Source: Micavibrio sp. UBA2137
GTDB taxonomy: Bacteria > Pseudomonadota > Alphaproteobacteria > Micavibrionales > Micavibrionaceae
Direction: 5' to 3'
Length of the DNA: 64,000 bases
Assembly: GCA_002328415.1 (NCBI GenBank)
Contig: DCXL01000004.1
Span: 843,451 to 907,450 of the forward strand
A program made the translations under genes and the position numbers. The notes beneath the pieces were generated by a model. That model was not told the DNA's origin. It did not search any database and saw only the letters and a list, made by a program, of their open reading frames with translations. This document shows positions 9,225 to 18,779 of this stretch, one piece after another. Position 1 is the stretch's first letter. Every line of letters starts with the position of its first letter.

Positions 9225-12200
9225 TTATTCCTCGTCAGTCATTTCGACGTTCAGACCCAAGGCCTTCAATTCTTTCACAAGAACGTTGAAGGATTCTGGG
9301 ATACCGACTTCAAAGTTATCTTCACCGCGAACGATGCTTTCATAAACTTTTGAACGACCGGCAACGTCATCAGATTTGACAGTAAGAAGTTCCTGAAGTG
9401 TGTAAGCCGCACCATAAGCCTGCAGTGCCCACACCTCCATCTCACCAAATCTTTGACCACCAAACTGAGCCTTACCACCAAGTGGCTGTTGTGTAACAAG
9501 CGAGTACGGTCCAATGGAACGTGCGTGAATCTTGTCATCAACCAAGTGGTGCAGTTTCAGCATGTACATGTAACCAACAGTCACAGGACGGTGGAATTTC
9601 TCACCTGTACGACCATCAATCAATGTCATCTGACCTGTGCCACTTAGACCTGCTTTTTCAAGCAACTCAGTGATGTTGTTTTCGTTGGCACCATCAAATA
9701 CTGGTGTTGCCATCGGCACACCACCACGTAGGTTATTGGCCATCTCAACGACTTGTGTGTCATCCAGCTGTGTTACCTTTGTGTTGTATTCGTCATCGCC
9801 GTAAGCTTCCTTTAGCTTGTCTTTCAACTGCTTCAGCTCACCTGCTTTTGGCTCTTTTGGTGCATCAAACTGGTCGATCATTTCACCAATTTGCTGACCA
9901 AGAGAAGCTGATGCCCAACCCAAGTGTGTTTCAAGAATCTGACCCACATTCATACGTGATGGCACCCCAAGTGGGTTCAACACGATGTCAACAGGCTGGC
10001 CATTTTCAAGATATGGCATGTCCTCAACAGGCATGATTTTTGACACCACACCCTTGTTACCGTGACGACCAGCCATCTTGTCACCTGGTTGCATTTTACG
10101 CTTAATCGCGACGTAAACTTTCACCATTTTCATGACACCAGGCAGCAATTCATCACCACGCTGAAGCTTGTCAACTTTGGACTCAAAACGCTCTTTTAGG
10201 TTATCAACGGCCTCATCAAATGTTTTACCCATGGCCTCAATCTCGGACATGATTTTTTCATTTGCGATGCTGATCTGTCTCCACTGACCACGCTTCTCAA
10301 TTGCCTCAAGGTCAGCTTTCTTGATTTTTGTGCCTTTCTTGATTTTGACGGTCTTAGGAGCGCTTTCAACTTCCTGACCAATCAAGAGCTCTTCAAGACG
10401 TGAGTAGTACCCATCTTCCAAGATACGACGTTCGTCGTCGCGGTCTTTTGCGAGGCTTTCAATTTCCTCACGCTCGATTGTGAGCGCACGGGCATCTTTA
10501 TCAACACCGCGGCGGTTAAACACACGCACCTCAACAACTGTACCTGTTGTACCAGGTGGCAAGCGAAGTGAGCTGTCTTTTACATCAGCGGCCTTCTCAC
10601 CAAAGATGGCACGTAGAAGCTTTTCTTCTGGAGTCATTGGCGATTCACCCTTTGGTGTCACCTTACCAACAAGGATATCTCCAGGGGACACTTCTGCACC
10701 AATGTGAACAATACCTGCCTCATCAAGATGTTTCAGCGCCTCTTCACCCACGTTTGGAATATCACGTGTGATGTCCTCAGGACCCAGTTTCGTGTCACGC
10801 GCCATCACTTCGAATTCTTCTAAGTGAATAGATGTGTACACATCATCACGTACAATACGCTCTGAAATCAGGATTGAATCCTCAAAGTTGTAACCATTCC
10901 AAGGCATAAACGCCACAAGCACGTTACGACCAAGGGCAAGTTCACCAAATTGCGTGGACTGACCATCGGCAATGATGTCACCCGCCTTAATTTTATCACC
11001 TGTTTTCACCAATGGACGCTGGTTAATGCAGGTCGACTGGTTTGAACGCTGGAATTTCTCAAGGTTATAGATGTCAACAACAGGCTCATCAGAACGAAGC
11101 TCTTCTGTCGCACGGATAACGATACGCTCGGCATCAACCTGAATAACCTCACCTGCACGGCGGGCTGTAATTGACGCACCCGAGTCACGTGCAACTGTTG
11201 CCTCCATACCTGTCCCAACAAGTGGCGCATCTGTGCGCAACAATGGCACAGCCTGACGCATCATGTTAGACCCCATCAAAGCACGGTTCGCATCATCGTT
11301 TTCCAAGAACGGAATAAGAGAGGCCGCAACAGATACAATTTGTTTTGGGGAAACGTCAGCATATTCAATCATGTCGGCTGTCGCCATGATGTTTTCACCC
11401 GCCTGACGGCAAGACACCAAGTCCGCTGTGAATTTACCATTTTTATCAAGCTCGGAGTTGGCCTGCGCAATAGTGTAGCGCGCCTCTTCCATTGCTGACA
11501 TGTAAACTACCTCGTCAGTGACTTTACCGTTTTCAACTTTACGGTAAGGGCTTTCGATAAAACCATAAGGGTTAACGCGCGCAAATGTCGCCAGAGAGTT
11601 AATCAAACCAATGTTTGGACCTTCTGGTGTTTCAATCGGACAAATACGACCATAATGTGTTGGGTGCACGTCACGAACCTCAAATCCGGCACGCTCACGT
11701 GTCAAACCACCAGGGCCCAAAGCTGACAAACGACGCTTGTGCGTAATTTCAGCCAATGGGTTTGTTTGGTCCATAAATTGTGACAGCTGTGAACCAGAGA
11801 AAAACTCACGTACTGCGGCTTGCGCAGGCTTTGAGTTAATCAAGTCATGTGGCATGTAAGTGTCAATTTCAACAGATGACATGCGCTCGCGAATGGCGCG
11901 CTCCATACGTAGTAAGCCAACACGCACTTGATTTTCCATCAATTCACCAACGGAACGCACACGACGGTTACCAAGGTTATCAATATCATCAACCTCACCA
12001 CGACCGTCCTTCAGGTCATTCATGTATTTCAGGATAGCCAAGATGTCAGCCTTGCGTAGAATACGCACTGAATCCTCAGCATCCAAATCAAGACGGTTAT
12101 TCATTTTCACACGACCAACAGCAGACAAGTCATAACGCTCTGGGTCAAAGAAAAGTGAATTGAACAAGGCTTCCGCGCTGTCAACGGTAGGCGGCTCACC

Positions 12201-13454
12201 TGGACGCATCACACGATAAATATCGATCAATGCTTCTTCACGTGTATCTGTTTTATCCGCAGCCAACGTGTTGCGCAGATGCGCGCCTGTATTAACGTGG
12301 TCGATGGCCAAAAGTGGCAATTCATCAACTGACAATTCATCCAATTTTGCCAAATCATCTTCTTCAAATTCATGCCCTGCCTCGTAATGTACAGCGCCTG
12401 TTTTGTTGTCAATGATATCCTGTGCCAAATAGCGACCAATCAGATCCTCTGGCTGAACCAAAATTTCTTTTAGACCATCTTCAGCCATTTTCTTTGCTTT
12501 ACGAGGTGTAATTTTTTGACCAGCTTCCGCAACAACTTTACCAGTTTTAGCATCCACCAAGTCTTGTGCTGGTTTCACACCGCGGAATTGTTCCGCATCA
12601 AATGGTGATGTCCAGCCCTTTTTACCCTTCTTATATGTAATGACATCATAGAATGTTTTGAGGATTTCCTCATTGCTCATTCCCTGAATCATCATTGGGT
12701 CAATTTCTTGTGCCTTTTCAAGCATCTCAGAGCGGTATTCTTCAGTATCTGCTGAATCAAGTGCGCGCAAGAATGTCGTCACTGGCAATTTACGGCGACG
12801 GTCAATACGCACATTCAAAATGTCTTTGGCATCAAATTCAAAATCCAACCATGAACCACGATAAGGAATAACACGTGATTTAAAGAGGTATTTACCTGAG
12901 ACGTGTGTTTTACCACCATCATGGTCAAAGAACACACCAGGTGAGCGGTGCATTTGAGATACGATAACACGCTCTGTGCCGTTGACCACGAATGTGCCGT
13001 GTTGTGTCATCAATGGCATATCAACCATGTAAACATCTTGTTCTTTAATATCGCGGATAGATTTAAGCCCAGTATCCTCATCAATATCAAAGACTGACAG
13101 ACGCAATGTCACACGCAAAGGTGCAGCAAATGTCATGCCTCGCTGGCGACATTCCTGTACGTCATATTTAGGCTGGTCAAATTCATAGGACACAAAATCA
13201 ATTTCAGCCTGACCGTTAAAGTCATTAATTGGAAATACAGAAGATAAAACCTCCTGTAGACCACGCATCTCGCGTTCATCAGCCGGCGTATCAGCCTGCA
13301 AAAACTCATCATATGATTTTTTCTGAATTTCAATCAGATTGGGCATGCGTGACACTTCAGGAATTTTCCCGAATGAACGGCGAACTCTTTTGCGTCCTGT
13401 GAAGCTGTCTACGATGTCTGATGGATTGAAAATTTGTTTCTTTTGTGCGCTCAT
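9225..13454 (-). CDS. rpoB: DNA-directed RNA polymerase subunit beta
   Basis: This is the beta subunit of RNA polymerase, 1409 residues and full length. The rifampicin-binding segment near residue 555 reads SQFMDQTNPL and, a little later, THKRRLSALGPGGL, all wild type. The C-terminal GGKAQFGGQRFGEMEVWALQAYGAA motif region that contacts beta' is intact. It is preceded by a 346-base gap after rplL and followed by rpoC. Confidence 0.98.
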   Translation of the reverse strand: MSAQKKQIFNPSDIVDSFTGRKRVRRSFGKIPEVSRMPNLIEIQKKSYDEFLQADTPADEREMRGLQEVLSSVFPINDFNGQAEIDFVSYEFDQPKYDVQECRQRGMTFAAPLRVTLRLSVFDIDEDTGLKSIRDIKEQDVYMVDMPLMTQHGTFVVNGTERVIVSQMHRSPGVFFDHDGGKTHVSGKYLFKSRVIPYRGSWLDFEFDAKDILNVRIDRRRKLPVTTFLRALDSADTEEYRSEMLEKAQEIDPMMIQGMSNEEILKTFYDVITYKKGKKGWTSPFDAEQFRGVKPAQDLVDAKTGKVVAEAGQKITPRKAKKMAEDGLKEILVQPEDLIGRYLAQDIIDNKTGAVHYEAGHEFEEDDLAKLDELSVDELPLLAIDHVNTGAHLRNTLAADKTDTREEALIDIYRVMRPGEPPTVDSAEALFNSLFFDPERYDLSAVGRVKMNNRLDLDAEDSVRILRKADILAILKYMNDLKDGRGEVDDIDNLGNRRVRSVGELMENQVRVGLLRMERAIRERMSSVEIDTYMPHDLINSKPAQAAVREFFSGSQLSQFMDQTNPLAEITHKRRLSALGPGGLTRERAGFEVRDVHPTHYGRICPIETPEGPNIGLINSLATFARVNPYGFIESPYRKVENGKVTDEVVYMSAMEEARYTIAQANSELDKNGKFTADLVSCRQAGENIMATADMIEYADVSPKQIVSVAASLIPFLENDDANRALMGSNMMRQAVPLLRTDAPLVGTGMEATVARDSGASITARRAGEVIQVDAERIVIRATEELRSDEPVVDIYNLEKFQRSNQSTCINQRPLVKTGDKIKAGDIIADGQSTQFGELALGRNVLVAFMPWNGYNFEDSILISERIVRDDVYTSIHLEEFEVMARDTKLGPEDITRDIPNVGEEALKHLDEAGIVHIGAEVSPGDILVGKVTPKGESPMTPEEKLLRAIFGEKAADVKDSSLRLPPGTTGTVVEVRVFNRRGVDKDARALTIEREEIESLAKDRDDERRILEDGYYSRLEELLIGQEVESAPKTVKIKKGTKIKKADLEAIEKRGQWRQISIANEKIMSEIEAMGKTFDEAVDNLKERFESKVDKLQRGDELLPGVMKMVKVYVAIKRKMQPGDKMAGRHGNKGVVSKIMPVEDMPYLENGQPVDIVLNPLGVPSRMNVGQILETHLGWASASLGQQIGEMIDQFDAPKEPKAGELKQLKDKLKEAYGDDEYNTKVTQLDDTQVVEMANNLRGGVPMATPVFDGANENNITELLEKAGLSGTGQMTLIDGRTGEKFHRPVTVGYMYMLKLHHLVDDKIHARSIGPYSLVTQQPLGGKAQFGGQRFGEMEVWALQAYGAAYTLQELLTVKSDDVAGRSKVYESIVRGEDNFEVGIPESFNVLVKELKALGLNVEMTDEE

Positions 13455-13689
13455 TATTATGTGTCCTTTTATAAACTCCAGCCTTTTGACATTCTGTTGG
13501 GCAAACAGCTGTCGGCCTTGTTTTCATTTTTAAGTACTTTGAGTGATTGCATGATACGCACACCCAAAGCCCAATTTAAACGCCTTGAAATAGGCAAAAG
13601 CCTTATCCCATAACGATTTTCAATAGGGGCATCCTGCTTTTAATGTTGATAAATTGCACAGCCCCAAAAGTACAATTTCAACGCAAAGC

Positions 13690-13715
13690 GGCGAGGGACT
13701 ATACAGCCCTTCGCC
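13690..13715 (-). promoter_or_regulatory. rplL-rpoB intergenic hairpin (attenuator or processing site)
   Basis: The 346-base gap between rplL and rpoB (13455-13800) contains no gene. Its clearest structure is a stem GGCGA-A-GGG / CCC-TCGCC with a one-base bulge and a 9-base loop, with no T run after it. In other proteobacteria this gap holds a partial terminator and an RNase III site that set the L7/L12 to RNA polymerase ratio. That role is inferred here from position only. Confidence 0.45.
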
Positions 13716-13800
13716 TTCTTGGCTTGGATAATTAGCGAAAATGGATAGGTTTGTCCACTGATAAATTAACCTTTTTTTGAATCAGATCCAAAAAACGGAA

Positions 13801-14178
13801 TTACTTCAGCTCTACCTTACCACCAGCAGCTTCGATTTTCTGCTTCATTTCTTCGGCTTCTTCCTTCTTCACGCCTTCTTTCAAAGGTTTAGGAGCGCCT
13901 TCTACCAAGTCTTTGGCTTCTTTCAGACCGAGGCCTGTGATACCGCGAACTTCTTTAATAACTGCGATTTTGTTTCCGCCAGCTTCAGCCAAGACAACAT
14001 CGAATTCGTCTTTTTCTTCAGCAGCTTCAGCGCCAGCAGCAGCCCCAGCAGCAGCAACAGCAACAGGAGCAGCAGCAGAAACGCCCCACTTCTCTTCCAA
14101 CATTGTTGCAAGCTCAGCAGCTTCCATTACAGTTAGTGCAGATAGATCATCTACGATTTTTTCCAAATTAGCAGCCAT
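13801..14178 (-). CDS. rplL: 50S ribosomal protein L7/L12
   Basis: This is the acidic stalk protein that recruits translation factors. At 125 residues it has the usual three parts: an N-terminal dimerisation helix (KIVDDLSALTVMEAAELATM), an Ala-rich hinge around residues 35-55, and a C-terminal domain with KIAVIKEVRGITGLGLKEAK. It follows rplJ by 64 bases in the same operon. It is made in excess over other ribosomal proteins in bacteria, which fits the large structured gap before rpoB. Confidence 0.98.
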   Translation of the reverse strand: MAANLEKIVDDLSALTVMEAAELATMLEEKWGVSAAAPVAVAAAGAAAGAEAAEEKDEFDVVLAEAGGNKIAVIKEVRGITGLGLKEAKDLVEGAPKPLKEGVKKEEAEEMKQKIEAAGGKVELK

Positions 14179-14242
14179 GATATTTCTCCTTTTAGTGCTT
14201 CTAAATTTTAAAAACTTTTTAAATAAACTTTAATACGCTCTC

Positions 14243-14761
14243 TTATTCACCCTTAGCAGCATAAGCGCCAACAACGCGCGCCAACTGACCAGCAGGTGCT
14301 TGCAAAACGCCAGCAATCTTCGTAGCCGGTGCCTGAACAAGTCCAATAAGTTTGCCACGCAATTGATCGAGCGATGGCAATTTCGACAAGGCCTCAACGC
14401 CAGCAGCGTCCAAAACCTTTGAGCCCATTGAGCCACCAACAATAACAAGACGTTCGTTGTCAGAGGCAAATTCCTGTGTGATTTTTGCAGCAGCAACAGG
14501 GTCTTGCGAATATGTAATCGCAACAGGACCTGTAAAGAGGTCAATCAGACCTTCATAATCTGTGCCTTTAGCTGCAAGTTTCGCCAGTGTGTTTTTAACA
14601 ACTTTCATACCAGCGTCTTCTGAACGAAGGCTTGAACGCAACTGAGTCATCTGAGTCACTGTCAAACCTGTATTTTGTGTCACAACAACAATACCGCTGT
14701 TTTTGAATTTATCATTCAAAAATTCGATTTGTTCCTGCTTTGCTTCACGAGTCATACTCAT
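14243..14761 (-). CDS. rplJ: 50S ribosomal protein L10
   Basis: L10 anchors L7/L12 dimers to the ribosome and usually autoregulates the rplJL operon through its leader RNA. The protein starts MSMTREAKQEQIEFLNDKF and is 172 residues long. I chose the ATG at 14761 because AGGAG lies 8 bases upstream. A longer in-frame extension to 14806 would run into the terminator-like hairpin and is rejected. The C-terminal helix that binds L7/L12 is present (LQAPAGQLARVVGAYAAK). Confidence 0.96.
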   Translation of the reverse strand: MSMTREAKQEQIEFLNDKFKNSGIVVVTQNTGLTVTQMTQLRSSLRSEDAGMKVVKNTLAKLAAKGTDYEGLIDLFTGPVAITYSQDPVAAAKITQEFASDNERLVIVGGSMGSKVLDAAGVEALSKLPSLDQLRGKLIGLVQAPATKIAGVLQAPAGQLARVVGAYAAKGE

Positions 14762-14791
14762 GGCATTTCTCCTAATAAAAAATAATCCAAT

Positions 14792-14813
14792 AAAAAAGAG
14801 GCTCAACAGCCTC
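14792..14813 (-). promoter_or_regulatory. Terminator-like hairpin in the rplJ leader
   Basis: On the minus strand GAGGCT-GTTG-AGCCTC (stem 14808-14813 with 14798-14803) is followed by six T residues. It sits directly before the rplJ ribosome-binding site. The structure is a textbook intrinsic terminator placed inside a leader that must be read through. An attenuator under L10 control is the likely explanation. Confidence 0.7.
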
Positions 14814-14937
14814 TATCCATGTTCAAAAAAGATAAGTGTTTTACAAGAGCATCTATAGAAGATGGTTTTTTGTAATTTACTCTCTTAATCTATGCAGGAC
14901 TTATAAACGCCTACAGTCACGGACAAAGTTTGGTCGC

Positions 14938-14966
14938 ATATAAAAGGGATAACGTCTGCTTGTCAA
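14938..14966 (-). promoter_or_regulatory. Candidate sigma70 promoter for rplJL-rpoBC
   Basis: On the minus strand a consensus -35 box TTGACA (14961-14966) and TTATAT (14938-14943) are separated by exactly 17 bases. They lie in the gap between rplA and rplJ and give a leader of roughly 170 bases before the rplJ start. The same stretch can pair AAAAGGG with CCCTTTT across the promoter. Confidence 0.7.
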
Positions 14967-15009
14967 CCCTTTTATCTGCTTAATTTAGATAAAAGCGTAT
15001 TTGCCTAAA

Positions 15010-15729
15010 TTAGGCCGCTTTCTTTTGATTACCCAATCCAAATTCAGATGGGTCAATCTTGATACCCGGGCCCATAGTCGACGTAAGTGTTACTTTACGC
15101 ACATATGTTCCTTTAGCACCTGAAGGCTTTGCTTTCATAATCGCGTCAACAAAAGCACGGATGTTTTCATCCAGTTCTTTTTCCTTGAAAGATACCTTTC
15201 CAAGACCAGCGTTCACGATACCAGCTTTTTCAGCACGGAATTCGACAGCACCGCCTTTGGCCTCTTCAACAGCCTTGGCAACATCCATTGTTACAGTCCC
15301 AAGTTTTGGGTTTGGCATCAGACCCTTTGGCCCAAGCACCTTACCAAGCTGACCGATTAAAGGCATCATGTCAGGTGTTGCAATCAGACGGTCAAAGTCC
15401 ATTTCGCCGCCTTTAATTTTTTCTGCCAAGTCTTCAGCACCAACAATGTCAGCACCAGCTTTTTTCGCTTCATCAGCCTTGGCATCTTTAGCCATCACAG
15501 CAACGCGGATTGTTTGCCCTGTTCCATTTGGAAGAACAATCACACCACGGACTGACTGGTCAGCATGACGTGGGTCGACACCCAAATTCATCGCAATTTC
15601 CAATGTCTCATCGAATTTACGATTTTTTGCTGCAGTTTGAAGATGCTTAAGAGCTTCTGACACTGTGTAGAGCTTTTCGCGGTCCAGACCTTCATATGCT
15701 TTTTGCATGTTTTTATTTTGCTTTGCCAT
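15010..15729 (-). CDS. rplA: 50S ribosomal protein L1
   Basis: L1 forms the mobile E-site stalk and can repress its own operon by binding the rplKA leader. I chose the ATG at 15729 (MAKQNKNMQKAYEGLD), which has GGAGG just upstream overlapping the rplK stop. This gives 239 residues, against 252 if a start inside rplK were used. The conserved PNPKLGTVT motif (KGLMPNPKLGTVTMDVAKAV) is present, as is the C-terminal GPGIKIDPSEFG. Confidence 0.97.
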   Translation of the reverse strand: MAKQNKNMQKAYEGLDREKLYTVSEALKHLQTAAKNRKFDETLEIAMNLGVDPRHADQSVRGVIVLPNGTGQTIRVAVMAKDAKADEAKKAGADIVGAEDLAEKIKGGEMDFDRLIATPDMMPLIGQLGKVLGPKGLMPNPKLGTVTMDVAKAVEEAKGGAVEFRAEKAGIVNAGLGKVSFKEKELDENIRAFVDAIMKAKPSGAKGTYVRKVTLTSTMGPGIKIDPSEFGLGNQKKAA

Positions 15730-15731
15730 GA

Positions 15732-16172
15732 TTAACCTCCAACCACTTCGATACCCATTGAACGGCATGAGCCTGCGAGAATTTTCACAGCAGCCTCTAC
15801 GTCATTGGCGTTCAAGTCAGCTTTTTTCACTTCTGCGATTTCCTTCAATTGTTTAACAGTCACTTGACCAACAACTTCTTGTGAAGGGTTATTCGCACCT
15901 TTTTGGAGTTTGGCAGCTTTCAAAATCAAATAAGTCGCTGGTGGCGATTTCATGATGTAGCTGAAAGAGCGGTCTGCATACACTGTGATCTTCACAGGAA
16001 TAGGCATACCTTTTTCCATTTTCGCTGTGTCATCATTGAATGCCTTACAGAATTCCATGATGTTCACACCCTGCTGACCCAATGCGGGTCCGAGTGGTGG
16101 TGCAGGGTTTGCACCGCCGGCAGGTACTTGCAGGTTAATAAGACCTGCGATCTTTTTTTCCTTTTTGGCCAT
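15732..16172 (-). CDS. rplK: 50S ribosomal protein L11
   Basis: L11 is part of the GTPase-associated centre and is needed for RelA-type stringent signalling. The protein has 146 residues. The N-terminal proline-rich stretch GGANPAPPLGPALGQQGVNIM and the C-terminal rRNA-binding domain ending CRSMGIEVVGG are typical. Its stop codon is two bases from the rplA start, so the two genes are translationally coupled. Confidence 0.97.
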   Translation of the reverse strand: MAKKEKKIAGLINLQVPAGGANPAPPLGPALGQQGVNIMEFCKAFNDDTAKMEKGMPIPVKITVYADRSFSYIMKSPPATYLILKAAKLQKGANNPSQEVVGQVTVKQLKEIAEVKKADLNANDVEAAVKILAGSCRSMGIEVVGG

Positions 16173-16278
16173 TTTTTCCTCCGTTGGCTAAAAAATCAAC
16201 GTTTCGGTTTCGTGGTGCGGTTCCTGATGGCGGCTTGAGACAAGCCTTTACGAGGAAAACCTTCCACAAAATCGCGTC

Positions 16279-16307
16279 ACCATATCCATGCGGTAACGCA
16301 ATTGCAA
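16279..16307 (-). promoter_or_regulatory. Candidate sigma70 promoter for rplKA
   Basis: On the minus strand TTGCAA (16302-16307) and TATGGT (16279-16284) are separated by 17 bases. They lie about 107 bases before the rplK start, in the gap after nusG. The leader between promoter and gene would be the expected place for an L1 binding site. Confidence 0.55.
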
Positions 16308-16350
16308 GAATTTTGTCTTAGTTTTTTTGAAAAAGTAAGCGTGTGAGCCT

Positions 16351-16881
16351 TTAGGCCTTTTCAACCTGTGTGTAGTCCAGTTCAACAGGTGTTGCACGAC
16401 CAAAGATAGAAACAGAGACTTTCAGCTTCTGTTTATCTTCATCAATCTCTTCAACGACCCCACTGAACGATGCAAATGGGCCGTCCGTTACCTTCACGTC
16501 CTCACCAACATCAAACATGACAGATGGACGTGGTCTGTCCACACCCTCTTGTACTTGTTGGATGATGCGCTCTGCTTCTTTCTGACTGATAGGTGATGGC
16601 TTGTTGTTAGCCCCTAGGAAACCTGTGACCTTTGGCAAATCTTTAACCAAGTGCCAAACATCATCAGTCATATCCAGTTTGGCCAGCACATAACCAGGGT
16701 AGAATTTGCGTTCGGCTTGAACCTTTTGACCGCGACGCATTTCAACAACCTCTTCGGTTGGAACCATAATGTCACCGATATGGCCCTCAAGACCTTTTTT
16801 CTCAGCTTTCTCGCGGATTTGATCTGCAATCTTGTTCTCAAAACCTGAATAAACGTGAATGACGTACCAACGCTGTGCCAT
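16351..16881 (-). CDS. nusG: Transcription termination/antitermination factor NusG
   Basis: NusG binds RNA polymerase through its NGN domain, and Rho or ribosomal S10 through its KOW domain. The protein has 176 residues. The N-terminus MAQRWYVIHVYSGFENKIAD is typical. The KOW motif is seen near residue 130 (VGEDVKVTDGPFASFSGVVE). It lies 25 bases after secE, the standard arrangement. Confidence 0.97.
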   Translation of the reverse strand: MAQRWYVIHVYSGFENKIADQIREKAEKKGLEGHIGDIMVPTEEVVEMRRGQKVQAERKFYPGYVLAKLDMTDDVWHLVKDLPKVTGFLGANNKPSPISQKEAERIIQQVQEGVDRPRPSVMFDVGEDVKVTDGPFASFSGVVEEIDEDKQKLKVSVSIFGRATPVELDYTQVEKA

Positions 16882-16906
16882 GGTGAAATAATCCTTACTT
16901 TATAAT

Positions 16907-17098
16907 TTACAATCCAAGTATCAGTTTAATGAAAAAGGACATAACCTGATCCGCTAAAAACAGAAACAATGCAACAATTGCAACCATGATAAATACAGCA
17001 ATTGTCGACTTAACAGTCTCGTCCTTTGACGGCCATGTGACCTTCTTACCTTCGGCTTTGACTTCCTTGCTATATTCAACAGGCTTAAATTTTGCCAT
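16907..17098 (-). CDS. secE: Preprotein translocase subunit SecE
   Basis: SecE is the small clamp subunit of the SecYEG channel in the inner membrane. At 63 residues it is the short, single-helix form usual in Alphaproteobacteria. An amphipathic N-terminal part (VKAEGKKVTWPSKDETVKST) with the conserved KVTWP motif precedes one membrane helix. It is the first gene of the secE-nusG unit. The 154-base upstream gap has no promoter I can call with confidence. Confidence 0.95.
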   Translation of the reverse strand: MAKFKPVEYSKEVKAEGKKVTWPSKDETVKSTIAVFIMVAIVALFLFLADQVMSFFIKLILGL

Positions 17099-17252
17099 TT
17101 TATTTGTCCTTCTTTTTCATCTTTTCCCATGAACCCTGTAACCTTTTCAGGCGGGGTAAGTTCATACTCTATTGGGAATACACATGTCTTTAAATCAAAA
17201 ACCAGTCAATATCCAGTGCTTTTTTAAAGAAGGGCTAAAAAATTATCGCTAC

Positions 17253-18776
17253 TTATATAGATGACAAGAAACGCTTTGCATCATCATGGATGGCCTTAAG
17301 CTTCTCCTCATCCATTTTAGAGAGGTTATTGTAAACAAGCCCTAGACGCTGATTGTTTTCTAGCTTGCCCTTATGACGCGAGAGGAAATCCCAATAGAGA
17401 TAATTAAATGGACACGCCTTATCTCCGTTCTTCTTACTCACACTATAAGAACAGTTTTTGCAGTAGTCAGACATTTTATTGATGTAAGTCCCGCTAGAGA
17501 TATAGGGCTTGCTCGCAATCACGCCCCCATCTGCAAATTGCGACATACCCGACACGTTTGGAAGCTCCACCCATTCAAAGGCATCTGCATAGACTATTAA
17601 AAACCACTCATTAATCTCATCAGGATGAATACCTGCCAGAAGCGCAAAATTACCCAACACCATTAAACGTTGAATGTGGTGGGCATACGCATATTTCTTC
17701 GTATCTAAAACACATTGGCGCAGGCAATTCATTTTTGTCTGTCCTGTCCAAAAAAATTCTGGCAATTTGCGGTCAGCTTCTAAAAAATTCTCTTGGCTGA
17801 ATTCTGGCATGCGGGTCCAGTACATACCGCGCATATATTCACGCCACCCCAAAATCTGGCGGATAAATCCCTCAACGGCATTCACTGGGGCATCCCCCGC
17901 CTCATAGGATGCTTCAGCCTTACGAATAATCTCCAAGGGTTTAAGCAACCCGCAATTCATATAAAATCCGATATGGGCGTGATACATCCAGGGTTCCCCT
18001 TCAACCATCGCATCTTGATAGTCACCAAAGGTTGGCAGCCGCTCCTCAATAAATTTGTCCAATGCGTAGAGCGCCTGATCGCGTGTGACGGCAAAATAAA
18101 AAGGTTCTAAGTCGCCAAAATGATCATCAAATTTGTCTGCGAAAAGCCTAAGCACCTTATCCGTAATATCGTCATTTTGCCCCATATAGGGTTTGGGAAT
18201 ATCCAGACCTTCTTTGGGTGGTTTGCGATTTTCGGAGTCATAATTCCATTGCCCGCCCTCAGGATCTTTTCCCTTCATCAACACATCATGCTTTTTGCGC
18301 ATCATGCGATAGAAATACTCCATCCGCGCTTCTTTATAGTCTTTTTTCCAATCCTCAAATTCCTCGGGTTGGCTTAAGAATCTATCATCCTCTTTAATTT
18401 CAACAGGAATGCCAAAGCTATCCTCCCACGACTTCATCTCCTGCAAAACACGATATTCGCCTGGAAAGGTCACAATAATTTTATCGGGCTTCACCTTATC
18501 AACGGCGCGCTTCACCTCATTTGTAAACGAACCGGCATTATCCTTATCTTCATAATGGGTGTAGTGAATATTATACCCCTTCTCCTCTAACTCCTTTGCG
18601 AAGTGACGCATCGCGGAAAAGAGAAAGGCAATTTTCTTTTTATGATGTTTGACGTAGGTCGCCTCCTCGCGCACCTCGCACATCCAAAGCGTGTCAGCAT
18701 CCTTATCGCAATCCTGAAGACTGGCCAAATCATGGGTCAGTTGATCACCAAGAATAAAACGAAGCACGCCCCCCAT
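17253..18776 (-). CDS. Iron-sulfur bacterial cryptochrome/photolyase (PhrB type)
   Basis: This is a 507-residue flavoprotein of the deoxyribodipyrimidine photolyase-related family, whose characterised members repair (6-4) photoproducts or act as light sensors. The N-terminal alpha/beta domain begins LRFILGDQLTHDL. Four cysteines, C351, C439, C442 and C455, occur in MNCLRQC and in the YCKNCSYSVSKKNGDKAC segment. Their spacing is the same as that of the four Fe-S ligands in Agrobacterium PhrB. The flavin-pocket segment YAYAHHIQRLMVLGNFALL is intact. It is the last gene of a six-gene overlapping operon and starts 3 bases after the SDR gene stop. DNA repair is the likely role, but a photoreceptor role cannot be excluded. 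Confidence 0.93.
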   Translation of the reverse strand: MGGVLRFILGDQLTHDLASLQDCDKDADTLWMCEVREEATYVKHHKKKIAFLFSAMRHFAKELEEKGYNIHYTHYEDKDNAGSFTNEVKRAVDKVKPDKIIVTFPGEYRVLQEMKSWEDSFGIPVEIKEDDRFLSQPEEFEDWKKDYKEARMEYFYRMMRKKHDVLMKGKDPEGGQWNYDSENRKPPKEGLDIPKPYMGQNDDITDKVLRLFADKFDDHFGDLEPFYFAVTRDQALYALDKFIEERLPTFGDYQDAMVEGEPWMYHAHIGFYMNCGLLKPLEIIRKAEASYEAGDAPVNAVEGFIRQILGWREYMRGMYWTRMPEFSQENFLEADRKLPEFFWTGQTKMNCLRQCVLDTKKYAYAHHIQRLMVLGNFALLAGIHPDEINEWFLIVYADAFEWVELPNVSGMSQFADGGVIASKPYISSGTYINKMSDYCKNCSYSVSKKNGDKACPFNYLYWDFLSRHKGKLENNQRLGLVYNNLSKMDEEKLKAIHDDAKRFLSSI

Positions 18777-18779
18777 GCT

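Noticed and set aside
9225..13454. Rifampicin-resistance changes in rpoB (and streptomycin-type changes in rpsL)
   Set aside because: The relevant segments read as wild type: SQFMDQTNPL, THKRRLSALGPGGL, TTPKKPNSALRK and GGRVKDLPGVRY.
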